Shown: in pieces, positions 35,625 through 47,141 of the stretch
How positions within the stretch are numbered: the first letter of the stretch is position 1
Layout: each line of letters begins with the position of its first letter
Source of the DNA: Kingdonia uniflora
Taxonomy: Eukaryota > Streptophyta > Magnoliopsida > Ranunculales > Circaeasteraceae
NCBI GenBank assembly: GCA_014058105.1
Contig: JACGCM010002238.1
Location: 1,674,001-1,738,000 of the forward strand
Length of the DNA: 64,000 bases
Direction of reading: 5' to 3'
The notes under the pieces: model-generated
The model's input: only the letters and a program-made list of their open reading frames with translations
Told to the model about the DNA's origin: nothing
Database searches by the model: none
Made by a program: the position numbers and the translations under genes

Positions 35625-36319
35625 TGTAGTATCCTACTCGTAGCCTTCTACCCTAGTCACATACTTGAAGGCTACTTTGAAGCCTACTCGCAGCCTTCTA
35701 CCCCAGCCACACACTCGAAGGCTACTTCAAAGCCTACTCGAATGTATCGAAGCCTATCTAATCGAAGAACTTCACTTCAACATCAAAAAGACTTTGACCA
35801 TATCCGTACATGGTCGAAGTGTGATAAGACAGACAGCCAACTCACTAGACAAGACGGCAGAGTTGTTGGCCCTTGCAGCTACAGTGACTGAGTATGGTGG
35901 TAGACCCTACATTTCAGGCTTCAGCACCAACTCCGGGATATTCGCTTGATATCCAGAGGATATCTGGATTGTATATTTGTAATCTGACCTAACCTTGGTG
36001 ACTCAGCTCATCCAATGTTCTATAAATAGGAGAGATGGGAAACCAAAGAGAGGTTAGAAAATCTTTCCCCATAACCTATACGTTTTACCTTTGATCACTT
36101 TGTAAAACCCAGTACTCGAACCTTTGATTACTCATCAGTAATATAAACTCTCTTAATAATCCTCATCAGAGGTCGTAGAGCGCCACATTCGGGCCTCTAC
36201 GCAAGTATATTGTCAGTAGATTACGTATACTATAGATTTTATGCTTGAATATTCTGATTAAGGGTAAACCCCGTGGTGTAGGAGCCGACTTCCCCTCTGC
36301 CTGAAGTTAGGCCCCTACA
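35625..36319 (+). repeat. 5' LTR of element II (695 bp)
   Basis: Starts TGTAGTATCCTACTCG and ends GGCCCCTACA. About two copies of the 70-bp unit lie near its start, one short of about 20 bp. A TATA box lies at 36,021-36,028 (TATAAATA). Confidence 0.92.
36021..36028 (+). promoter_or_regulatory. TATA box in the 5' LTR of element II
   Basis: GTTCTATAAATAGGAGAG. The same box is at 39,693-39,700 in the 3' LTR. Confidence 0.65.
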
Positions 36320-36321
36320 TT

Positions 36322-36335
36322 TGGCGTCGTCTATG
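36322..36335 (+). promoter_or_regulatory. Primer binding site of element II
   Basis: TGGCGTCGTCTATG, two bases after the 5' LTR, one base different from the element III site over this span. Confidence 0.75.
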
Positions 36336-36640
36336 ATTTTTACCCTACCTTTTCTCCCTTTCTTATTTCCCTCCCTTTGTTCTCAACTTCAGCAGATTAT
36401 TCTCAATAGAACCCACTCTGCGTTCCAGTTCTACCCATGCCGGTAACTTCGTCGATGGAGTGACGGCCTAAATAGCCTTACTTTGTCAACAATTCGGTTA
36501 AACCAAGGAGCGATACCACAATGTAGCTAGTCTCATACAATAGGCCACGGCCTCTACCTTGTACACCCGATGTAAACACAGAATAATCAATAAACATCTT
36601 TTCCTAATCTTTGTCTCCTATTTTTTATTAAATTTCTTGG
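36336..36640. other. Leader and pol-end remnant of element II
   Basis: After the leader, 36,500-36,590 (CCACAATGTAGCTAGTCTC, AATCAATAAACATCTT) matches the sequence around the pol stop of element I at 311-400. The whole gag-pol region is deleted between them. Confidence 0.7.
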
Positions 36641-37430
36641 TTAAGCCTAAGTATAATGTCAACCCTTCGACACAACTGATACTTGGGGGCAATCTTGAAA
36701 TTTTTCAAACCTTCAATTTTAAGCAAATTCGAGGGGCAAGGATGGTTGAAAGATCGGACCCTCGAGAATGCATTGGGAGTGAACAGTTATGCTTCGATTA
36801 GGCCAGCAAAACCGTTGAAGTCCAGCAAATTTCTTGGTTAAGTCTGGGTATCATGTCAACCCTTCGACCCGACTGATACTTGGGGGCGACCTTAAAAATT
36901 TTCAAACCTCTAATTTCGAGCAAACTCGAGGGGAGTGGATGGTTGAAAGACCTAACCCTTGGGAATGCATTAGGGGCAAACAGTTATGCTTTGATCAGGC
37001 CTGCAAAGCAATCAAAGTTCAGTAAATTTCTTGGTTAAGCCTGGGTATCATGTCAACCCTTCAAACTGACTGATATTTGGGGACAACCTTAAAAATTTTC
37101 AAACCTCCAATTTCGAGCAAACTCGAGGGGCAAGGATGGTTGAAAGACTGGACCATCAGGAATGCATTGGGGGCGAACAGTTATGCTTCGATTAGGCCCT
37201 CAAAGTTGTTGAAGTCCAGTGAATTTTGTGATTTCCTTTAAGTGTCATGTCACCCTCGGCCCGACTGATACTTGGGGGTGACCTTAAAGTTTTTTCAAAC
37301 TCCAACATTCGAGCAAACTCGAGGGATGCGAATGGTCGAAAGACCGGACCCTCGAGAATGCATTGGGGGCGACCACGTCTTACATCGCTGTAGCTTAGGC
37401 CTTCGATCTCCAGCAGATCCCTTGATTTCA
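36641..37430 (+). repeat. Tandem array of about 196-bp units, element II
   Basis: ACTTGGGGGCAATCTT and variants recur at 36,681, 36,878, 37,075 and 37,270. Homologous to the array at 437-1,130. Confidence 0.88.
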
Positions 37431-37784
37431 AAAGAGCATCACAACCATCTCGGAACTCTTCACAGTTTGACCACTCTATAATCATTCGACAGATACAACC
37501 CATGCAGATGCTATCATACAGGAACATCTACAATCCCACGATATGCAAGAAATTCTACAACATCATATATCAGAGAAGCAGTTTCAACACAAATCAATTC
37601 AAATCAAATTCCATCCAGAGCATACATCAAGTTTCTAGCACAAACAAGTCAATACAAATCAATTTCAAAGAGTACATGTTCCAAGATTAGTTTTAGCACA
37701 ACAACTAAAAGCCTCTCTAACCTTCTAATGCTCACTCGAAGCTGTCCAGTCAAATCCCAATATTAAATTGCACTTTTTACTTTA

Positions 37785-38875
37785 CCAAGTTCAGACTTCT
37801 ACTTCGACAGATCAGAATATTACTTCGACAGATCATACTTTTCACTTCACCAAGTTTAGATTTCTACTTCGACAAATCAGAATATTACTTCGACAGCTAA
37901 GACTTCTATTTTGACAGATCACACTTTTTCCAGTTCAGACTTCTACTTTGACAAATCAGAATATTACTTTGACAGGTCAGACTTCTACTTCGATAGATCA
38001 CAATTTTTGCGTCACTAAGTTTAGACTTCTACTTCGGCAGATCTTAATATTACTTTGACAACTCAGACTTCTACTTCGACAGATCACACTTTTCACTTCA
38101 CCAAGTTCAGATTTCTACTTCGACAGATCATAATATTACTTCGACAACTCAGACATCTATTTCGACAGATCACACTTTTTCCAGTTCAAACTTCTACTTT
38201 GACAGATCAGAATATTACTTTGACATCTCAGACTTCTACTTCGACAGATCACACTTTTCACTTTACCAAGTTCAGACTTCTACTTTGACAGATCAGAATA
38301 TTACTTCGATAGCTGAGACTTCTACTTCGACAGATTGCACTTTTCACTTCACCAAGTTCAGATTTCTACTTCGACAGATCATAATATTACTTCGACAGCT
38401 CAGACTTCTACTTCGACAGATCATATTTTTTACTTTACCAAGTTTAGATTTCTACTTCAACAGATCAGAATATTACTTCGACAGCTCAGACTTCTATTTC
38501 AATAGATCACACTTTTATCTTCACCAAGTTTAAACTTCTACTTCGACAGATCAGAATATTACTTTGACAGCTCAGACTTCCATTTCAACAGATAATACTT
38601 TTCACTTCACCAAGTTCAGATTTCAACTTCGATAAATCAGAATATTTCTTCGACATCTCAGACTTCTACTTCGATAGATTCTACCTTTTACTTCACTAAG
38701 TTCAGACTTCTTCTTCAACAGATCAGAATATTACTTCGACAACTCAGACTTCCATTTTGACAGATAATATTTTTTGTTTCACCTAGTTCAGACTTCTACT
38801 TCGACATATCAGAATATTAGTTCGACAGATCCAACTTCTATTTTGACAGTTCACACTTTTTTTGACAGATCTGAA
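37785..38875 (+). repeat. Satellite-like array of about 86-bp units, element II
   Basis: CAAGTTCAGATTTCTACTTC and variants recur roughly every 84-88 bp, about 12 times. Each unit is built of four shorter repeats around TACTTCGACAGATCA (about 21 bp), alternating with GAATATTACTTCGACA. It replaces the region that holds aORF-C and aORF-B in element I. Long open frames across it on the plus strand are a product of the repetition, not genes. Confidence 0.9.
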
Positions 38876-38905
38876 TATACAGTGTTCCTACCCCCAAAAC
38901 CCATA

Positions 38906-38912
38906 CTTATAG
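38906..38912 (-). promoter_or_regulatory. Remnant aORF-A promoter in element II
   Basis: TATAAGT on the minus strand. The 170 bp from here to the polypurine tract align with element I 6,275-6,440 (for example CCCTCTTTTATTACCTACC in both). No aORF-A remains. Confidence 0.45.
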
Positions 38913-39067
38913 CCCCATCTAAACTCATTAATTACCCCATAACCACCAACATTTCTTTATTACCCTCTTTTATTACCTACCTGAAATCCAACAGTCAAAC
39001 CGTTCAACTTCCAATGCCAAACAATTTACTCAGCAAAGGCCTCTACACCCGTTTTCGAGACCATCGT

Positions 39068-39081
39068 GAAGAGGGGGTGAA
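39068..39081 (+). promoter_or_regulatory. Polypurine tract of element II
   Basis: GAAGAGGGGGTGAA directly before the 3' LTR. Confidence 0.8.
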
Positions 39082-39991
39082 TGCAGTAGCCTACTCGCAG
39101 TCATCTACCCAGTCAGACACTCGAGGGCTACCTCGAGGCCTACTCAAATGTATCGAAGCCTACTCGTAGCCTTCTACCCCAGTCACAAACTCGAAGGCTA
39201 CTTTGAAGCCTACTCGAATGTATCGAAGCCTACTCGTAGCCTTCTACCCCAGTCACAAACTCGAAGGCTACTTTGAAGCCTACTCGAATGTATCGAAGCC
39301 TACTCGTAGCCTTCTGCCCCAGTCACACGCTCGAAGGCTACTTCGAAGCCTACTCGAATGTATGGAAGCCTATCCAATCTTTAAGTAAGTCTCCCAAAGA
39401 TCACCCGAAGACGAAGTCTTGACTCTAAACAAGCCTCGAAGAAGACTCCACTTTAGCATCAAAAACACTTTGACCATATTCGTACATGGTCGAAGTGCGA
39501 CAAGATAGACAGCCACCTCACTAGACAAGATGAGTTGTTGGTCCTTGTAGCTACATTGACAGAGCATGATGGCAGGCCCTGTATTTTCGACTTCAACACC
39601 AACTCTCGGATATCCGCTTGATATCCAGAGGATATCCAAATTGTACACTTACAATCTGAAATAACCTTAGTGACTCTGCTTATCCTATGTTCTATAAATA
39701 AGAAAGATGGGGAACCAAAGAGTGGTTAGAAAATCTCTCCCAATAACCTATGCGTTTTACCTTCGATCACTTTGTAAAACCCAGTACTCGAACCTTCGAT
39801 TACTCATCAGTAATATAAACTCTCTTAAAAATCCTCATTAGAGGTTGTAGAGCGCCACATTCGGGCTTCAATGCAAGTATATTATCAGTAGATTATGTAT
39901 ACTATAGATTTTATGCTTGAATCCTCTGATTAAGGATAAACCCCATGGTGTAGGAGCCGACTTCCCCTCTGCTTGAAGTTAGGCCCCTACA
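39082..39991 (+). repeat. 3' LTR of element II (910 bp) with expanded 70-bp units
   Basis: Starts TGCAGTAGCCTACTCG and ends GGCCCCTACA. CGAATGTATCGAAGCC or a close variant recurs near 39,151, 39,221, 39,291 and 39,361, an exact 70-bp period. The two middle copies appear identical. The extra copies explain most of the length difference from the 5' LTR. Confidence 0.92.
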
Positions 39992-39996
39992 CACAT

Positions 39997-40498
39997 CTCT
40001 ATTTTTATATCTCCAACAGTTTGAATTATAATGTTCATTTTTATTTATCTTTTTAATCATTACATATTCATACTCCAATATATCTTTATTTTAGTTCGAT
40101 TTAATAAATAACTGCTAATTCGATCTATCAACATAACTTTTGCACAAGCATCTTTTTTATTAGCTCAAATACTGCTTATAGAATACTTTGCAGATAACAA
40201 GTTTTTCAAATATTTTTACAGATCGATTTACAGGTTACATTACATTTCAATTTTCAACAATGTTTCATTCCAAAACATTTCTGCAAGAAAAATCCAGGCA
40301 ATGGTTTTCACACCATTTACTTCCACATGAAATTGAGGAAGCTATTGGTATCACTGCCTGAACCAACCTTCAGCAAATAATACCCCTTCATGGAATAAAG
40401 TAATGATTGTACAGAAGAAGATTTCCAATATCTGCCTCCCTTCTCCACCACCGCCGTCTCTTCCTCCATAACCCCTACCAGCATCGAGTTAGTAGAGA
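39997..40498. other. Element IV spacer between element II and aORF-A
   Basis: AT-rich, no gene recognised. Continuous with 35,313-35,619 before element II inserted. Confidence 0.5.
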
Positions 40499-40807
40499 TT
40501 AAAGGAGGCCCGACCTTAGAACCCAGTCCCTCACAGGATATCGATAGTACTTCCTATTATGTATGTCAACTTCTACATCTATCTCCTTAACCTTGTCCTC
40601 TGCCAACAGGCAAAGGCATATCCGACGCTGCTCCCAAGACAGAACCATATAGTGGAACCTCCACATGTGGTAATAATCATCTTCAGCTTCAGCTGCTTCC
40701 TCCTCCGTCATATCGTGGTAAGTTGATAGTACTGGAATGGGGGTGGGCATCTCTAACGCTTGGTTGTCAAAGTAACGCAACTTCAGCCTCTGAACTTCAG
40801 CAGCCAT
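40499..40807 (-). CDS. aORF-A of element IV: small protein of unknown function
   Basis: An intact ATG-started frame of 102 codons. Basic start (MAAEVQRLKLRYFD), a Pro-rich stretch (MPTPIPVLS), an acidic block (MTEEEAAEAEDDYYHMW), an aromatic/hydrophobic helix (RFHYMVLSWEQRRICLCLLA) and the end YRYPVRDWVLRSG. It aligns throughout with the broken copy in element III (9,016-9,297). Conservation of RYPV-K/R-DWVL between two diverged elements suggests past selection on the protein. No known domain. It lies next to the 3' LTR, opposite to the element's own strand. Confidence 0.65.
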   Translation of the reverse strand: MAAEVQRLKLRYFDNQALEMPTPIPVLSTYHDMTEEEAAEAEDDYYHMWRFHYMVLSWEQRRICLCLLAEDKVKEIDVEVDIHNRKYYRYPVRDWVLRSGLL

Positions 40808-40923
40808 CCTTTCTTTATATACCTACCGCCTGGTCTTCACCATTATCAAAATAGAGTACAACATAAGAAATTCATAGCAACATGGTACTTTCATAAAGAT
40901 GGCAGACGCTGCAATACATATAC

Positions 40924-40931
40924 TATTTATA
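40924..40931 (-). promoter_or_regulatory. TATA box for aORF-A, element IV
   Basis: TATAAATA on the minus strand, 117 bp upstream of the aORF-A ATG. Confidence 0.45.
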
Positions 40932-41193
40932 TTTAACCCATATCCAATGCGAAGAAACGTTTCTAAAGCAGACATCATTCAAAGAAAAACTTTTTTGGGA
41001 ACCCCAAACATCAGGTACATCAATCATTTCCGCCATAATAAATGCCAGATACAGTCTTCAATAAAAAAAATATCGAGTTCCCAATAGCCATATTCCCTAT
41101 CAATACATCATAACTTTCCAACTTCCAACACCAATCGTCAAAAGATTTTTTCTCAACCAAAGCCGCCCATGCCATCAGTTGCGAGGGGGCGAT

Positions 41194-41705
41194 TGTCGAG
41201 ACATTTCCCTCGACCTAATCAAAACTTAAATTACCTCAATATCATACTCACGCATTATGCACGTGACATGTACAACTAGTATTAACACCTAGATCACAAA
41301 CTAGTAAAGAACGTGGATCAAGCACAACATCAAAATATGAACAAGTCCACACTTGTTTCCCACGAACTAATAGTTACTCATTCAGCTACCACTTACCTCA
41401 ATATCTGGGGAACATACTTCTACACGATAACGAGCTGCAGATAAGGTCTATATAAAGAAAAAATTCTATAAGAGATAGGGACCAGAAAAAGTAGATTTTC
41501 GAGATTCTAACACACCACAAAAGTTCTTATTTCAAGATCAAGTATTTCTAGTTCAAGAGATTACTTGTAATAAGATATTAGCCTCAAGTAATAAAAGTTA
41601 CAGTTACTAAACCCTTAACTCGAGGTCATGGTTTTTTACCTATTTACAGGTTTTTTACGTTAAATTACCTGTGTCATTTATTGTATTACATTAATTTTTG
41701 TCACA
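41194..41705 (+). repeat. 3' LTR of element IV (about 512 bp)
   Basis: Begins TGTCGAGACATTTCCCTCGA after a G-rich polypurine tract (GCGAGGGGGCGAT). The right end is taken at TTTTTGTCACA, just before copia coding sequence resumes. The pattern CATGGTTTTTTACC then TTTTTTACGTTAAA resembles the element III LTR (GGGTAAAAAACCACGACC, inverse). No partner LTR, so the right edge is inferred. Confidence 0.6.
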
Positions 41706-41708
41706 GGT

Positions 41709-42035
41709 GCATTTAGTATAAAATATAATTTCGAGCTATTTAAAGCTACTGAATTAGGCACTTACAGTACCCTAACCAGAAATGAAAAAAGGTATTTTAT
41801 TACTTTAATTGATAATAACTCAAGCTACACTCAGGTATATCATATGAGACATAAGAGTGAAGCTATAAATATATTTAGAACTTATGTTACTGAGGTTAAA
41901 AACCAATTTGATAGAAACATTAAGAGATTTTGTAATGATAGAGGCACTAAATATGATTCGCATGAATTTCAAAACTTGTATGAATATTTAGGGATTATAC
42001 ATGAAACTACTGTTCCTTATTCTCCAAAATCCAAT
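41709..42035 (+). pseudogene. Copia integrase core, first part
   Basis: Open frame FELFKATELGTYSTLTRNEK, RYFITLIDNNSSYTQVYHM, then FCNDRGTKYDSHEF and TTVPYSPKSN. It carries the first two catalytic acidic residues (LIDNN; NDRG). The frame stops at Asn of PYSPKSN because the solo LTR interrupts it, and it resumes at 44,995. Confidence 0.88.
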
Positions 42036-44989
42036 TGTAATGACCCGTATTTTTATTTTATTAATTAGTACTCTTTATATTCCAAATATGCATATTCTTA
42101 TTCTTTAACTTCCGCATATTCCTTTGCATCATACATCTGCATATTCTCTTATCCTTAATGCATCTATATTATTTTAGTGCCAGGTTTGGTATGGATTCCT
42201 TTTTGGTAGAGCTTTGGTGGTTTGATTGTTTTGGTAGTTTGGCGTTTGGGCGTTTTAGTTTGATTGTGTGGTGTGTGTTCAGAGAGCGGTTTTTATATCC
42301 GAAAGGGGTTTTCTGCTTCTCTCCTTCTCGTGGGTTATAGTGTTTTCGATTCCGGACGTTTCTAGCATTTTCGATTTTTGTTCTAGGGTGGAGAAATAGG
42401 GATTAGCTACCCCTGGTTTCTCAACGCCTATCAGACCGTCGTCGGACTCCATCCATCCATTTTATTCCTTCCGGTTAAGTTCTAGCTTTTAGATTCCTTT
42501 TCAGGGTTTTAGGAGTTCTGGTGGCCGTTCAGCGGTAGAGGTGGTGTTAGACCTTGGGAACCCATTGTGGTGGTTATTCGGGTGGCTTCAGTCTTCTGAG
42601 GGTCTCGGTGTTGTGTGTGTAGTTCAGGAGGACCTCAGAGTAGATTTCCCAGGTTGTCGTTCGAATGAGTTTACTTGTCGTTCCAACGAATCTTTGTGTT
42701 TTCTGATCATTTTCTGCATCTTCAGGACGTTTCGGCCATTGAACCGAATTTTTGTTCAAACGAGATTTATTGTCGTTTGAATGAGTTGACTAACCTCCTA
42801 GAATTTGGCCCAAGACCTCTTAGTCGTTCGAACAACTTTCGAACTCATTCGAACGACTTTCGTTTGTTTCGACTACTTAAGTCTTTCTTCCTCATTTTTT
42901 TTGGTTGGTTTTTCTGTGAGGCGCTGCTTAGGACAATTTGAGAGAGAGAGAGAGAGTTCTTGAGAGAGGATTCTTCACCCCCAATCATCCCCATCACCCC
43001 CATTCATCACCTCCTCATCTTCATCATCATCCTCTCCTCTCCCTAACCTAATCCCCTCACCTCAATACTCTTCACCCAATCTTCCCCATCGCTCGCGAAT
43101 CCTAGCCGAGCTTCGCCGCGATCATCTTTTCTATCCTCGGTAAGTGATTCTTGTTTCCCTTTCGTCAATTTCGCTTGATTTGGCGTAAGTTGATTTCTAA
43201 GGTTTGATTTCTAGGGTTTGGGCTTTATTGCCGTTTCCTTAATTGTTTGGTGGATTGTTGTTCTCAATGATTGCGTTAGGTTATTCAAGCGTTCTGTGGC
43301 CATTCCGTGGATTCTGGGTTAGGTTTCCGAGTTGGGTTCCGAGTTAGATTTTCTGCCGGACTTGAATTATTATCAGGCGAGTTTATATTCCAACATTACT
43401 AAGTTTTTTTACTAGTTCTGAGTATTGTTTTAGAGAGTAGTATTGAATTTAGAGATGGGCTATGTTTAACTATAGTTTAATTTATAAATTATTCTGTTAG
43501 AATTGTTAACCTGTAGTTGAGGTGATAACTTGATTCTGGAGTTGGTTTTGGTTCGTATGGGACCTGGATTAGTTAGTGGTGGTTGGGTTGTAATTGATTT
43601 CGGAGTTGGTTTTGGCTTGTATGAGACCTGAGAATAGTTGGCGGTGGTTGGGCTAGCGTTCCCGTGGGTTGCCCAAGAATGCCCCCTCCAGCCTTAAGAG
43701 ATTATTGATTTGGATGTAGGCGACGGTTAGGTTGCTGTTTTGGCTATGCAGAGTCAATGCAACAGAGTCCCTATTGATCCTATTTGGGTTGCCAGGTTAG
43801 TGGCAACTGTGTTGTGCTTGGGCACCAATTACACATAACAACTTAACGCATTTTTTCTCAACTTATTGAGATTGGATACACAAACACTCCGCTTCGGTTG
43901 ATCTCCGACGGGATCCAAGTAGTCTGCGAGATCGGGTTAAATTACACAGGTGAGATTGGGAACGACACTATCATACCTAGCAAAACCATCGCGGAGTATG
44001 GATTGGTATGAGACAGAGTCCTGGTGATCCCAAACTTAGCCTCGTTGAGGTTGAAATTCCTTAAAATGTTTTGGACATGATGCTCCGCGGGTTTGATCCA
44101 CCCATCCACTATGATCAAGTGCGACCATCCTAGCTTGGCCGAGCTTAAACAAATCGTACCAGTGTATCCCTTTACCGAATCTCTTTAAGATAGCATTAGA
44201 CGTTAGCATCAACATTTTGCATTAGGGGATATTTATGGGAATATCCCCACTCATCATATCATATCATATCATTGCATCTAGGATAAGTATGGGATTATCC
44301 TAGTCATCACTTCACATCATAGCATTGCATATCAAATCATCATCTCCTCCTCTCATATTCTTAACTCTATTCCCTTTTCGAATCCACTCCTCTCTTTTTC
44401 CACATTAACTATATTCTCCATTCTCTTATCAACTCAATCCTCCTTTCCATATTGATTACTTATTTCATTGATGGTTACTAATTATATTGTTAGAATTACT
44501 TATTCACTTATTCTTTATCACACTCATCTCTACTCTATTTTTGGTGCCTTTTATTAGTAAGTTATTTAGTTCTATTGGATTAGTGAGCTCGTTGTTTGCT
44601 CACTCTCGCATTTAAACATTTTCAGAGGTTGACTATCTTGGACTGCCGCCTGGGTAGCCGGTCCAGAGACAGATTTTGCCGCTGTAGATTTACTTTAGTT
44701 CCAGATTCTATAGGTGTTCTCAGCATATGTAGCTGAGCTTGTATTCGAGATATTGTATCACGTTTTGAAATGATATGTATATATATGTCTTTTGCTTCTG
44801 CGTTATATTGTTATATTGCTGTATCGCTATTTTTTTACTCTGATGATTATTGCTATATGTGAATAGCCGAGCCAGAATTTGTCTACGGCTTGGCTATTTG
44901 TGGGGTAGAATCTTTGGATTCCCCGACCTGCACTACCTAGAGTCTAGTAATTGGTCAAGTTACCGATTACTAGATTTTGGGGCGTGACA
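42036..44989. repeat. Solo LTR (2,954 bp) with perfect TSD, inside copia integrase
   Basis: Starts TGTAATGACCCG, ends TTTGGGGCGTGACA, flanked by CCAAT on both sides (42,031-42,035 and 44,990-44,994). Removing it rejoins the copia reading frame at SPKSN/GKAGRNN. No internal coding region or second LTR, so a solo LTR made by LTR-LTR recombination is the simplest reading. It resembles 52,573-55,050 and 56,638-60,228, for example CATACCTAGCAAA and TGGTATGAGACAGAGTCC against TGGTATGAGATAGTTCTCC. Ends of this kind are common in plant gypsy LTRs. Its parent element is not in the window. Confidence 0.85.
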
Positions 44990-44994
44990 CCAAT

Positions 44995-47141
44995 GGAAAA
45001 GCTGGACGTAATAATATAACTTTTACTAAACTTATAGTTTCTATTTTACTTAGCTCTAGTGTACCTAAATATTTGTGGGGTGAAGTTTTATAATCAGTAT
45101 GTTACATTTTAAACCTTATACCTCATATTACTTCAGATATTTCACCTTATGAAATTTGGTGAAATAGGAAATCAAATGTTAGCTATTTTAAAGTATGGGG
45201 TTATTTGGCATATGTACGCAAACTTGATCCTAAGAGGACAAAACTAGAAAGCAGAGCTTATGAATGCATTTTTTATCGGATATGTTATTAATAGTAAAGC
45301 TTATAGATTTCTTAATATACATGATAATGTTATTATAAAATCTTTGGATACAGATTTTTTTGAGGACAAGTTTCCTTACAAGTTGAGAGACAGTAGGGGT
45401 AGTAGCAGTAATAGTAAAGGTTTTCAACCATCAATATCTTTGACCCCCAGTGTGCCTCGAGTTGAGGATCCTATTGATACCCAAGATATTGACCCTGAAC
45501 TTGGAAGAGATAAATAAATAAAAAGGGCAAAATATTTTGGTAATGATTTTGTTGTGAACAACTTAGAGTCTGACCCTAACTCATTGTAGGAAGCGTTAAC
45601 TTCTAGTGACGGTAATTTATGGCGTGAGGCCATTGACGATGAGATGGATTCCCTTATATCTAATGAGACTTGGGAATTAGTTGAGTTACCTTGTGGTAGC
45701 CGTTCTATAGGTTGTAAATGGGTATTAAAGAGGAAACTTAACCGAGATGATACTATTGATAAATATAAGGCAAGATTAGTAGCAACGGGATATGTGTAAA
45801 AGGAAAATGTTAATTTTTTTGACACATATTCCCCAGTTACTCGCATTATTGCTATTAGAGTATTATTGGACGATCCTGCCGTACATAATTTGATTATCCA
45901 TCAGATGGATGTAAAAACCGCATTTTTAAATGGTGAGCTTGAGGAGGAGCTATATATGAATCAGCCTAAAGGCTTTGTGTTACCTGGTCAGGAAGACAAG
46001 GTCTGCAAGCTGAAGAAGACCTTATACGGTCTAATAAGCTCCTAAATAGTGGTATGACAGGATTGACAAACTTCTACTTTCAAATGGTTTTAAGATTAAT
46101 GTTCTTGATAAATGCCTATATTATAAAGTATCTGGTGATTTATGTACTATGATTTGTTTGTATGCTGATGATCTACTTATATTTGGTTTTACTCTTGAGC
46201 TTGTATTATAAACAAAGAACATGCTTAATGAAAACTTTGATATGAAGAACCTAGGTGAGGCTAGCATAATTTTGGGCATGAAGATCACATGCACAAATTT
46301 TAGTATTTCTCTCGATCAATCTCATTATATTGAGAAGATTTTAAAGAAGTACATCTATTATGTTCATAGACCTGCATGTACTCCTTGTGATACTCAAATT
46401 AAATTACTCAAGAACATAGGAGATGTTGTTAGACAGCAAAAATATACAAGTATTATTGGTAGCCTGAGATATGCTACTAATTGTACAAGACCTGATATAG
46501 CTTATATTATAGGGGTTCTTTCCATAATTGCGAGTAAACCAAGTTTAGAGCACTGGAGTGTTATTGAATGAGTTATGCGATACCTGAAAAGGACCTTGAA
46601 ATTGGGTTTACATTGTCAGAGGTTTCCCACGGTCCTTGAGGGATTTAGGGATACAGATTGGAATATATTTTTCAATGATTCCAAAGCTACCAGTAGATAC
46701 GTTTTTAGTATCGCTGGTGGGGCAGTTTCTTGGAGGTTTAAGAAATAGTTTATTTTAGCTCAGTCGACTATGGAGTCTAAGCTAGTGGCACTAAATGTTG
46801 CTCGTGAGGAGGAAAGTTGGCTGAAAGACCTTTTATCTTATGTTCCTTTATGAAGTAGGCCTATACTGTCGGTCTTGATCCACTATGATAGTACTGCTGC
46901 GATAGCTAGAGTGTAAAACAATTACTATAATGGTAAGAAGTTAGCAATTCATCGCAAGCACAGTACGGTGAAAGGGCTCCTCACGTAAGGTGCTGTGATT
47001 GTAGATTTTATAAGATCAGAGAACAACCTTGCAGATCTTTTGACGAAAGGATTGCCTAGAGACAAAGTGTGGAACACATCGATAGGGATGAGACTTAAGC
47101 CCATTTTAGAATTAGGTATGGTGGGAACCCAACCTAAATGA
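44995..47141 (+). pseudogene. Copia pol: integrase end, RT and RNase H
   Basis: Resumes with GKAGRNNITFTKL. Relatives usually have AER here, so the third catalytic Glu reads as Gly. Then KYLWGEVL, a stop, YFKVWGYLAYVRKLDPKRTK and IFIGYVINSKAYRF. RT has CKWVLKRKL, KARLVATGY, HQMDVKTAFLNGELEEELYM, LKKTLYGL, a frameshift near 46,040 and LYADDLLIFG with the catalytic pair. RNase H has SLRYATNCTRPDIAY, STMESKLVALNVAREEESWL, HYDSTAAI and LADLLTKGLPRDKV, ending GMVGTQPK with TGA at 47,139-47,141. Several stops: dead. Confidence 0.9.

Larger units (their letters stand above)
35625..39991 (+). mobile_element. Element II: complete non-autonomous Tat-family element (4.4 kb)
   Basis: LTRs of 695 and 910 bp, both ending CTACA, with a perfect 5-bp TSD CACAT (35,620-35,624 and 39,992-39,996). 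Inside are a primer binding site, a remnant of the pol end near 36,500, four 196-bp units, an 86-bp satellite array, a remnant of the aORF-A promoter region and a polypurine tract. No open gag or pol. LTR ends, PBS, 196-bp units and the region before the 3' LTR all match element I, so it is a deleted derivative of that family, mobilised in trans by inference. Confidence 0.92.
30990..41705 (+). mobile_element. Element IV: 5'-truncated Tat-type gypsy element, with element II nested
   Basis: Holds reverse-strand aORF-C (decayed), aORF-B and aORF-A, then polypurine tract GCGAGGGGGCGA (41,181-41,192) and an LTR at 41,194. The order and strand match element I. There is no gag, pol or 5' LTR. The left edge, about 30,990, adjoins Helitron sequence and is approximate. 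Element II (35,625-39,991) is inserted between aORF-B and aORF-A. Confidence 0.65.

Noticed and set aside
38055..38533. Open frames of 77-82 codons on the plus strand
   Set aside because: Produced by the 86-bp satellite, whose period keeps frames open. Peptides are low complexity.
37785..38875. Regular short repeats that might suggest a CRISPR array
   Set aside because: Plant retrotransposon interior. The units are contiguous tandem repeats with no unique spacers.
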